Of a stretch of DNA of 64,000 nt, positions 9,896 through 20,662 are shown piece by piece. This DNA comes from Clitoria ternatea (lineage: Eukaryota > Streptophyta > Magnoliopsida > Fabales > Fabaceae). A program made the translations under genes and the position numbers. The notes under the pieces were generated by a model. That model had not been told where the DNA came from, made no database searches, and saw only the letters and a program-made list of their open reading frames with translations. Within the stretch, counting starts at the first letter, position 1. The number at the start of each line of letters is the position of its first letter. The stretch is from NCBI GenBank assembly GCA_037962975.1, contig CM075673.1, positions 116,827,001 to 116,891,000 of the forward strand. The letters run 5' to 3'.

Positions 9896-12216
9896 ATTCA
9901 TAAGAAGTCTAAATCCCTAGACGTTTTCAAAACTTTTAAAGCTAAAGTTGAACTTCAACTTGGAAATAAAATTAAGGCTATCAAATTTAACCGTGGAGGT
10001 AAATATTATGGTATTGTTCCTCAGTATACTATGCCTGGGAAACCAAGCATGAATGGTGTTGAAGAACGTAGAAATAGGACTCTTAAGGATATGATAAGAA
10101 GTATGATTAGTCATTCTTCTTTGCCAGAGTCATTATGGGGAGAAACGCTTAAGACTACAGTTTACATCATAAACAGGGTGCCAAGTAAAGTAGTTAACAA
10201 AACTCCTTATGAGTTATGGACTAGTAAAAAGCCAAGCTTAAAGCATTTACACATTTAGGGTTGTCCAACTGGGCGCATCCTTATAGACCACATAAAAGCA
10301 AGCTGGAATCAAGGACTATTAGCTGTTAGTTTGTTGGCTATCCTGAATGCTCTCCGAGCTATAAATTTTACAATCCTACTACTAGATCATTCTTTGAGAC
10401 AGGGAATGTGAGATTCCTTAAGGATGTTGAGTTTAGGAAGAAAAAGAACATAAGGAATGTTGTCTTTGAGGAAGAACCACTCTTTAACAATGATCAAGTT
10501 CTCGTACTTATTACTATTCTAGTTCCTACTCTAGTAATAGATGATAATAATGAAATTATTCCTGACATTGTCCCAATACAAGACAACAATGACGAGAAGT
10601 GTCATTGAAGAGACCCACTAAAGAAAGAAGAAGTGTAACTCTAGATAATTAAATTGTGTTTTTTTAAGAACATGAGGATGGCATTGGTTTAACATAAAAT
10701 GATCCAATCAATTTCTGTCAAGCCATGCAAAGTTCTAACTCTTAAAAGTGGATTGATGCTATGAAGGGTGAGATAAAGTCTATGCAAGACAATAATGTTT
10801 TGGATCTTATTGAATTACCATAAAGGTGTGAAACTCATTGGTTACAAATGAATATTTAAAACCAAGCGGGATTCAAAGGTTGATGTTGAGGGATATAAGA
10901 CCCATTTAGTTGTTAAAGGCTTCACTCAAAAAGAAGGCATCAACTATAAAGAAACTTTCTCTCTAGTGTCTTCGAAGGATTCTTTTAGGACAATTATGGC
11001 ACTTGTAGCTCATTATGACCTAGAGCTCCATCATATGGATATTAATACCATGTTTCTAAATGGTGACATTGAAGAAACAATTTATATGTTATAACCAGAA
11101 AATTTTATGATTGGTGACTCAAAGTCTATAGTATGCAAATTAAAGAAATCTATCTATGGTCTCAAACAAGTTTCCCGTCAATGGTATCACAAGTTTCATC
11201 AAGTTATTACCTCATATGGTTTTGAGGCAAATATAGTTGATGATTGTGTTTATCATAAATTAAGTGGGAGTAAATATATATTATTGGTGTTATATGTCGA
11301 TGATATACTATTTGCTAGCAGCGATATAGGCTTATTGCAAGAAAGCAAGAGATCTAACAAAGAATTTTGAAATGAAACATCTTGGTGAAACCTCTTTTGT
11401 GTTAGGTATTAAAATACTGAGATATCGTTCTCTTGGTATCTTAAGGTTATCACAAGAGAGCTATATTGATAAAGTTTTGGATAGATTCAGCATGAAAGAT
11501 TATAAACTAGAAGATACCCTGATAGCCAAGGGAGACAAATTTAGCCTCAAACAATGCCCTAATAATGATCTTGAAATAAATAAGATACAAAAGATTCTCT
11601 ATGCTCTAGCTGTTTGAAGTCTAATATACGTTCAAGTTTGTACTCGTCCCGATATTGCATTTGTAGTGGGATTTTTAGGCAGATACTTAAGTAATCCTGG
11701 GATGTAGCATTAGAAGGCAGTAAAATGTGTAATGTGCTATTTGAAGAGAACAAAAAGATATATGTTCACTTTTCAGAAGTCAGACAATTTGGAGATCATT
11801 GGGTACTCTGACTCTGATTTTGCTGGATGTCAAGGCAACAAGCGCTCCACGTCAGGATACATCTTTATGTTGGCTGGAGGATCTATCTTTTAGAAGTCTG
11901 TTAAATGGACTATTATAGCTTCTTCAACCATGGCTGCAGAGTTTATTGGTTGTTTTGAGGCGTCAAACCATGGGATATAGCTGTGAAATTTTATCACTAA
12001 TTTACATGTTGTCGATGAATTGAAAGGCCATTGAAAATCTATTGTGATAATAACTTAGCAGTTCTTTATTCCAATAACAACAACAATACAACCAAGTTAA
12101 AATTCATTGATATCAAGTTTTTGGTTGTTAAGGAAAGAGTTCAGAATAAGCAAATTTCTATAGAATATATAGGGACTAAATTTAGGCTAGCTGATCCACT
12201 TATTAAGGCTTTAGTG
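9896..12216 (+). pseudogene. Second Ty1/copia element: integrase C-terminal part, RT and RNase H (broken)
   Basis: Begins inside the integrase core (KSLDVFKTFKAKVELQLG). The catalytic-Asp segment reads FNRGGKYYG where copia integrases have DRGGEY, so two key residues are changed, and roughly 25 residues after it are missing. Further along: NGVEERRNRTLKDM and LPESLWGE (to 10258), RT with GLKQVSRQWYHKF and the active-site box LYVDDILFASS (about 11285-11320), and RNase H with DSDFAGC and RSTSGYIF (about 11810-11870) and IYCDNNLAVL (12031). The coding sequence ends ADPLIKAL at 12211, exactly where a 6.5-kb LTR is inserted; it resumes at 18769. The 5' half (LTR, gag, protease) is absent. Confidence 0.85.
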
Positions 12217-15121
12217 TGTCACAACGTGATTTTCTGAACATGAATCCCGATGTAATCAAGATAATAATTAATAAAAATATGGGTAAATTTTTCACGTTCA
12301 AAAGAATTCCAAAACACCTTACGATTACATCAAGACCCAAACCACAGAAAAACGAAGAGTGAGATATAAATAAGTTTACAACTGGATCATTAAATAAATT
12401 GCCCATAACGGTATACAAAATAACAGAGTTTATAGCCGAAGAAAAATATGTATACCGGGAACACGCCTATTCTCATGTATGAAGATATGAGAAAAGGCTC
12501 GGAAAGCATGCAAGCATACAACACTAGCCTATTAGGCCACAACCAATCTTACACATAAATCATAAACATGCAATGCCTTAAATATATTTATATATATATA
12601 TATATATACATCTATATGGTCATGCATCATACATATCCAATATCCATATTCCATAATTGATCACATACGATTCAACCCCAAAGACATACGTCATCAACAC
12701 TTATACATTCCTAAAATGGACTACATATCCAACATCATTTTATTCATCAAGTGGGTATGAATTCAAATACCCTAAATATCGATACATCATCCACTTATAT
12801 CATTATTCACAATACATCCACCAATATCAATAAATATCAACACTATCATGTACATCATTCATAATTCAATAAATTACTATCGTTGTCGGCCAAGATATTC
12901 CATTACCACTGTTTACCTTCCCAAAAGCTCTACTTTAAAATCACCATCTTATCCTATGATATTCCTACATCAATGCTAAAAATGGACAACATGGGAGAGT
13001 GAGTTATACATTTCAAATGACGAATATCAATACAATTGAGATTATGTACATATGTATATTAACATCATGTATACTTTGCTAAAATCATTAATAATCATCT
13101 TAATCTATTCATTTCAACAATATACATATAAGTATTCATCCATTAATTCATAGCAAAGTAAGCACATATACACACATTTTCTTAATGCCACAATGGGCCA
13201 ACATCATTGTAATCAATAATAGACAAACAAGCCCTTAATCACATTGGGCCATCACATACAACATCGTCACATTCAATATCTTTTCGTTGTATTCATATTT
13301 TACATGTTGTCTTTTAGGTATTCATTTACCCATCTCACCATCATCATATCTCAATCTTAATCTCAATCATCATCAATCATCATCACCTTCTGGCATATCT
13401 CCTTGCTATATGCAAATGCTTTTAGGCTAATGCATATGCATAATGGAATTATCAACAATAAATGCGGATCCGACTGTGGGAATAAACACCAAATTGTGGG
13501 TCAAGCATAGGTGTGCTACTATGCCCCTACTACAGTAGTAAAAGTGTACACTTATATCTCAATTCATGCATGCTCAATATCATATTTTACTGGTACCAAA
13601 GCGCTATCGCCTATCTGTAGCACTAGTCACCCAGTAACTTGCGGATCAACAATATGGCCTCACTTGCCAAAAGTACTACAGGCCTCTCCTGAACACACAT
13701 CGAGAGAGCTGTGCCCCGTCGGACACCAAGGTAACTTGCTCATCATAGAGCCGCCCACCCATTGGGACTGCCACATAGGGTGCCTCGCCACCAATCTAAG
13801 GGCAGCTTTGTGATTCCTAGAATCACTAGGGAAAAACAACAATTTACCCGTGCACTGGGTCGCCCTCCCACTGGGCCTGCCTATTGGAACCCCTAATATT
13901 CCACACAGACAGCGTATGATATGCCATGGATGCAAATGTCAATCAATGCATTCTCACAATATGCATCCTACCATGCCACTCATCAAACATCATCATCATT
14001 ACCAACACCACCATATAATCTTTAGTGGATTTTATCATTGTTGGTTATAGCCATTATTTCAAGTTTTAAGTGTGGCATTTTATTTTAACATATTCCATAT
14101 CATCATGCAAGTCAATACTCGCAACAAATCACAATGGCATCACAAACATAAATAACATTCATCAATCTTTCATCAACACCACCACCTATTTCTTTGTGGA
14201 TTTTCATCTCGTTGACCATTACCATTGTTTCATACATTAGTGTGGCATTCACAACAATTCACCAATATAATTCAAACCACACATATAAGATCACACTTGT
14301 ATCAAACACAATGGCATTCAACAATTATTCATAATAACAATCATTCTTTACTCTAGGAAATGATCAACAACATCATCCATCATTATACATTATCGATATC
14401 ATCTCTGATTCATCGATTTAAAATGAATAGAATGTCATGCAATTATCCCCTCATTAGTATCATCATCATACAAGGGTGTGTCTCATAACCACATCATTTA
14501 ACTTGTCATTACCAAACCTCATAACATATCATTAATGGTGTACGTTCATGTTTTCATAACATATCATAGGTACATACATGTTTTCCAATGTCTCAATCAA
14601 TATCCAATACCATCAAGACACACCATCATCATATACCCCTAACATAATCTCTTATTTTTACATAATAGAGGGGTTTTGGGTACTATTAAGCTCATGACAA
14701 TTTACAACATTAAGACATGAGATAAACTTATTATTAGCTTTAAAAATAGTGGGACGTGTCATAAATATCACCTATTGGTCCCAATTTGATAACCATAAAA
14801 AGTTGGGTTCAAAACCCTCTTAAATTTGAATTTTACAATGCAGTAGGTCCGATGTTTTATGCCTAATTAGAGTTAACTCTAATTAAGGCAAGACTAATTT
14901 TTAAACCTCTATATCATAATTATATACAACTTTCATGAAGAAGTCAGAGGCCAAAAATGTCATTAAGATACCCAAACGGGCCAAAAACAGCAAGGGAAAA
15001 GCAGCAGCTGGAAATTTCTGACAATGGAAAATTCCACTGGCCACGGGAAATTCCCACTAGCCATGGAATCCATATATCCACCACCTAAAATGGCCATTTT
15101 TTTCACGTTTTGAGGCAGAAC

Positions 15122-15160
15122 GATCCACTGGCAGTGGGAAATTCCCACTGGCCGTGGATC
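15122..15160. repeat. 39-bp inverted repeat in the long LTR
   Basis: The arms begin GATCCAC and end GTGGATC, and meet at a central GGGAAATTCCC. A looser copy lies at about 15023-15070 (CCACTGGCCACGGGAAATTC). This is the same kind of short-hairpin island as in the two smaller solo LTRs. Confidence 0.8.
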
Positions 15161-15778
15161 TCACTGTTGTAAGTCCCATTTTGCAGCTTTTTTTTGGCCC
15201 TTATGTTTTTGTCAACTTTGGGACCCCTTCTCACTAGGCTATTCAACTCCAATTTACATGAAATTTTATACACAACTTACCTACCCTAATATCAATTATA
15301 TGGCAAAGTTTCAAGCCCAAATTCCATCTCAATCAAAATCTAAGCTATAGGGTAGTTTTATGTGTATTTTAGGCATTTTACATGACATACCAAATTGCAA
15401 TTGGCTATGTTTTAGTCCAAACTATCCATTGACCTATACTCACATACAAATATGACTTGCTCTAACAAGTCTCATCCAATAACTCATTTCCTAGATCAAG
15501 GTATGTTCCAATAGGACTTCAAGCCCTTTTTGGCTAAATCAAGCCTGCTAAATTACAAATTAAGCCATGCATCCACATGAAATTCCCAATTATATACATA
15601 CATATTTCAACTCCTCATGGGTTATTCATCAACAACACATCATTCCCATCAAGGGACCACTAGCCATTCATCATCATCTCATATATACACATATGGATTC
15701 CAAAAACCAATAATTTGCCAAACATATCATTCACCATATTATTTCAATCATGGCAAGGCAAGCATGAGTATAATCATA

Positions 15779-17045
15779 TGTTAGGGAATCCCTAGTGTAT
15801 GAGCAGTAGAAATATAAGGATTCCCATAGGATTTATAAAGCGTCATGTTTCAAAGCATAAGACAAGCACAAAAAAATTGTGTTTTAGGATTACCTCTTGA
15901 AGAATATTGAAGCAATCGTAGCCTCGTCCTTTAGGAGTCCACACGAGTACTCCCACCAGAAATGCTACACCTTCCAAATGCTAGTTTGACGGCATGTAGC
16001 TTTTGCAACTTTTACGTATTTTATGTCTCTTTTTGGGTAGCCGCCTATGAGCATCTTATGCTCTATTTATAGGCTTAGGTTTGACCTAATTTGCTCTCTA
16101 AAGAGTGGGCTCCTTACTCATTCTAAATGAGTTAGGCCTAATAGTTTTATTTTAGTCCAACTAAAATAAAAAGCTATTTTCTGATGGGCTTACTCTATGT
16201 GTGTGACCCTCTAGGTAAAATACTCGGTTATATTAATAATAAATTATTTTATTATTAATATAAAATAAGAGCGGCATCTAGCAATGCATCATTATGTCCG
16301 AATATTATTTATTATCAATATAACCTATAAGTGATAGATGTTTGTTCCTTTTGTCACGATATCCTAATTGGGCCCAAGGCATGGTCGCGTCATCCTTGTA
16401 CGGTCCAATTTATTTTACTTGTTACCAGAGTAGACTTTATCCGAATAAATGTCCAATATTTATTCTTTCTAGCATGGCCATGCATTTCCTTAGTCTCACT
16501 CCATCAAGTCGCCTATAGATATCACTCCTATCATATAGGAGAGACAAATCCCATCTATATCACTCACACCCCTCTGCATAATTTGTTCATTGCCTAACCA
16601 CAACCTTTATAGTCCTCTTGTTACAGAAGACGTTTGATTGTATTAAAACAACAAACTCCTTATGTAGGAATCGTAGTGACTTCAGGTCAAAGGACTACAT
16701 ATACCATTATCACATTGAGAATCGTTTAAGACATTCATGTAACGATCCATGCAACGTTCTCATAGTGGGTTTGTCCAGTACATCATTACTCTTAATGTGT
16801 ACCCGTGTGAAGACTTGATATCATTTATATCCATGATCTATGAGATCAGATCATCAGTATACTCATACACTAGTCTTAATGTATTTACATGTCCCCACGT
16901 AAATACTTGACTAGGGATATTTTAGGAATAACTCTCATATGACCTATTACTCTAAGGATAAATAAAGGTTGTTAAACTATTTAACAAAAAATGACTTATT
17001 CAAAATGATACGTCCTATATAGGCTTTTAGTGCATATTTCCAACA
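15779..17045 (-). mobile_element. Copia solo LTR (1267 bp) nested in the long LTR
   Basis: Minus-strand reading starts TGTTGGAAATATGCACTAAA, the start typical of Angela/Tork-type copia LTRs, and ends GGATTCCCTAACA. Target duplication TCATA at 15774-15778 and 17046-17050. A minus-strand TATA box CCTATAAATAGAG lies at about 16060-16073. No internal domain is present, so it is a solo LTR. Confidence 0.9.
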
Positions 17046-18768
17046 TCATATACATCTATCATCAATCATTCAACTCATGCAATTGAAATGTAAACTCCTC
17101 TCCTACCTCGAGAGAAGAACCGCAATGATCTGCATATTCCAACCATTCCGCCGCATAATCGGGAACACAATCTACACCAATACACACATATACATATATA
17201 TTCAATCAACAAGCCACCACAAGGCATCATCATAAATCTAAGCAATTGCTAGCTTATCATAAAGCTTAATATCAAGTCCTAGACTTACTAAAACACCAAT
17301 TCGTATACTTATGTTAGGTTTTGGGAATTCCTTTCCTAAAACCAAGATTCTCTAAGCCTAAAAGGGCCAATCATACCCAACAACAACAACATCTCTTTCA
17401 TCATTCATAATGCATTCATCATTACTTAAACTATCCATTTGCCATTCAAATTTATCATGAGCCTTTTAGCTCCTTTCAAACCATTATCAATCAACAATTT
17501 CACATGTCATTTATCATGGCCCAATAACTTATCAACTCACTTTGTCTATTTCATTAATCCCACTATCAATGATCATCATTCTTATTGTTCAAGCCTCTCC
17601 TAACATTATCTCAACTCCTTAACACACTAAACAATTTGGAGTCATTACTCCATTCTCTTGATTTCACAATTCCTCAACATCAACAATCAATATTACTCAT
17701 TCAAAAACTTATTCCAAGAGCATAAATCATCTTTAGTTATCAATTAAGTCAAAAGCCCCAATTTCCATACTTAGGGTTTTCCTCTAAAATCACCCAACAA
17801 CCATTATTAATAACCATCTACCATCATCATAAACAACATCCATATGTAAAATATCATGGGTTTACACTTAAAATCATTTCTCACAACATCATTATTTATT
17901 TCCCCCAATTCCTAGAGTTAGGGTTCCATTAAAATCTAACATTCACCATTAATAATCATCATCTTTCACTTCTAACATTGAAATTTTCATACACCCTTTC
18001 ACACCCATCCAAAAACACACGTAAATCACATCCCACCTTTAGGTTTTACATGAAAATGGCTCCCATTCCTAAACCCATTCATAAGGCACTCTCCTAATCA
18101 AATAGAAACCAAAACCTAGGGCCAAAAACATCAAAAGAGTGGAGAAATTTACCTCAAGCTCCAAGCTATCCCAAGCCCTAGCATGTACACGAAAATGGAA
18201 GGAGAAAAAGAGAGCTTCCAAGCATTTGAATCACCTCCAAAATGAAGAAAAAGAGGCATGGTTGGTTGGGTATGGAAGAAGACTCACAAAAATGGTGAGC
18301 TTTGTAGAAGAAGAAAAGAAAAGAGAGAGCTTGTGTAAGGGAGAAGAGAAGTGACGAAAATGAGGGAGAGGGGAGGAGAGGTTATGCGTGAAAAATAAGG
18401 GAGAGGAAGAGGGAATCAAGTTATAACTTGGTCCATCATTAAAATGTTTCCCGTTTTATAACAAACAGGATCTCAGTTCGGGCTCAATACTTAATCCAAA
18501 AATTATTCCGAATATATATTCGGATTCCCAATATTATTCTTAATAGCCCTGACCAACGGCATCTCAATCAGAGATACCTGGTCCGACACCTATATTTTAA
18601 CTGGGTATAATTTTAGCTCCTAAAGCTCTAATAAATTATAAATAATCCTCATAAATCTCAATTTAATTATTTCAATATTTTTGGGACACTTATTAACCCA
18701 TCTATAATTATTTAATATTTATTCCTCTTATTTAACCATTTATATAAAATTCGGGATGTTACATAGTG

Positions 18769-19178
18769 CTTAAAGGATTTCATGAGCACATTGCTTATAT
18801 AGGTTGCTTGACAGAACCTTAGTTTAAGTGGGAGTCTCATTTATACTATATGTTAGTTGATGTTTGTCATTCTGATCTAGCTTATTTTATGCAAAATTTA
18901 TATTGTGTTGATCTCTATAAAGAATAAAGTTTAGACCAGTTGGAAATAGGCGGGCCTAAGATCACATTGCATATAATTTGCATGCCACTTATCCATATTT
19001 AATCTATGTCATCAAGTACATACAATTGTGGTGATCATTGTCGTTTAGCCAAATCTAATTACGATGAAATTTACGTTGGTTCTCTGTTGTATTATAAGAT
19101 GGACCAAATTATTTAAGGGTAGTTTAAAAGTAAATAGCATATAATTGCGTGCCTAAATAATTTTGTAAATATAAATAC
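18769..19178 (+). pseudogene. Second copia element, 3' tail of pol and 3' non-coding part
   Basis: The frame broken at 12216 continues here as KGFHEHIAYIGC, the usual end of this copia pol, then stops. The following ~300 bp are 3' untranslated sequence of the element. It ends at the AATAC target duplication of the gypsy insertion (19174-19178) and continues after it at 31044. Confidence 0.8.
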
Positions 19179-19978
19179 TGAACTGGTCTGAACCGGGGTC
19201 TAGGATCCGGTGTGGGACCAGCCACAAGAATATAGGTGTTTTTAGGGTTTGCACACCGGAACAGTGAGTATCCGGTGTATTAATCCGGTCTCTCAGTGGG
19301 AGAAGCCGGTCTTGTTGTCCAGGAGATCCTTCACACCAGCGTTTCGCGTTGCAGAGGGGCGAAAGGTGGTGCCACCTGCGAAGATTCTCCGACGCTCAAG
19401 TTAGAAGAGTGTAAGAACTCAGTGAATGCTCAAGCGATGTAATAGTAAAGTGTAAGTTAGAACAACGTCACCTTGCATGTGTATTGAAATGAGCTATTTA
19501 TAGTTGAACGTAGGAAATGAATCGTTGGGTGCAAGTGGGCCCCTTGGTTCTGATAGCGTGTGAAGTGTGTCAATCAAAGTGGCTCAGTACTCAGAGTGTG
19601 TCAGGGGGGTAGGTCAATTATCAGAGTACGATCCCATAGGAAGAAGAGAGGATAATCACCTTTCCGCATAATCTGCTGACACATGTACTTGCTTTCTGAG
19701 GCCATTGACGTGACATATTTTGCTACATACAGTATCTTCGCTGATAAGTTATTAGAGGCTCTTATCTCGCTGTGACTGAGAAACTAACAGTTATATAAAT
19801 GTTCTGTGAAAATGAACAATGATCCGTTATAGAGAAAATAAGTGGGGCGGTTGTGAGATGAGAACGGAAGGCCAGACATCGGATATCCGGTGTGGTAATG
19901 TTGAACCAGGACACCGGTTTTCCTTAAATGAGGTCAATCTGACGTCGCAAGATCGGGGCCGGTATCCAGACCGGATCA
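19179..19978 (-). repeat. 3' LTR of the Tat-type gypsy element
   Basis: 800 bp, plus reading TGAACTGGTC...GACCGGATCA. Identical to the right LTR except for three substitutions. A minus-strand TATA box (CTATAAATAG) lies at 19494-19503. Confidence 0.97.
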
Positions 19979-19990
19979 TCTGTCCCCTAG
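19979..19990 (-). other. Polypurine tract of the gypsy element
   Basis: Minus strand TAGGGGACAGA directly before the 3' LTR start TGATCC. The related element at 52-62 kb has AAGGGACAGA in the same place. Confidence 0.8.
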
Positions 19991-20485
19991 CTTGTATGAG
20001 GGACTATTAAGTTGCTCATATGAGCTACACAACTCTGGAGAAGTCTGGATGCCGGTGGTACATTCTGGAAGGTCTCTGGAAGCTCTGTTGCATCCGCTCT
20101 AATAAACGAGTGACCGCTCTTCTTGCACTGCGTACAACGGATTCAGACAGCGTAAAATAAATGATGGAAATCCCAAGAGTCTTTGAGAATCAAAACCCTT
20201 GGTATTCGAAAAGTGGTTGAAAGGCATTAAATGCGCATGGCATGATTGGACATTAAATGCATTTTTTACACACAAGCCATCATTATCCAAGAGTGTAACC
20301 GTCGATTGGGCTTATTGGGCCTGGATTCAGACTGAAAGGGGGGCCCATTTTGCCAAAACGTTTACTGAAACGTTACCATTTTCGCGCTCGTACGTGACGA
20401 AACGACGAAGTCGTTTCAATTTGAAAGGTTGCGTTTTGAGGCAAGCATTGTGACCTTCGACGGAACACTATGCCTCCTCGTTACC
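19991..20485. other. Non-coding spacer / upstream region of the antisense gene
   Basis: Sequence between the polypurine tract and the antisense TATA box. It contains GACTG-rich and ACGTGACG-like sequence near 20390-20400 just upstream of the TATA box. The small ORFs here are not supported. It would hold the antisense promoter. Confidence 0.5.
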
Positions 20486-20493
20486 TATAAAAG
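20486..20493 (+). promoter_or_regulatory. TATA box of the antisense gene
   Basis: CTATAAAAGGGGC, 170 bp upstream of the antisense ATG. The related element has ACCTATAAAGGG at 52838-52849 at a matching distance from its ATG, so the signal is conserved between copies. Confidence 0.7.
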
Positions 20494-20662
20494 GGGCTCT
20501 TAGCAGATTTTGGAATCCACTCTTGTTTTCAAGCTTAGTGAACCTCTGCTCAAATTTCTTGGAAATTTCTCTGCCGTCTTCAAACTTCTCAAAGATCTTC
20601 TTCCTTTAGGTAACCTCCCTTTCCTTCAACTCCTTGCAATTTTTGTTCATTCTGTGTCCACC

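Larger units (their letters stand above)
12217..18763 (-). mobile_element. Very long solo LTR, Tekay/Del-like chromovirus type
   Basis: Minus-strand reading begins TGTAACATCCCGAATTTT, a start common to plant Tekay/Del LTRs, and ends GTTGTGACA. A 5-bp target duplication TAGTG flanks it (12212-12216 and 18764-18768) within the copia RNase H/tail. Excluding the nested 1267-bp LTR and its duplicated 5 bp, it is about 5.3 kb. No gag or pol and no internal copy of its ends were seen, so it is best read as one solo LTR. It is rich in CATCAT-type sequence and has a GC-richer block at about 13450-13960. A CT-rich stretch on the minus strand (about 18280-18420) resembles a transcript leader. ORFs inside it are chance. 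Confidence 0.8.

Noticed and set aside
13511..14050. Plus- and minus-strand ORFs around 13.5-14.0 kb
   Set aside because: They lie in the GC-richer part of a non-coding LTR and have no recognisable domain.
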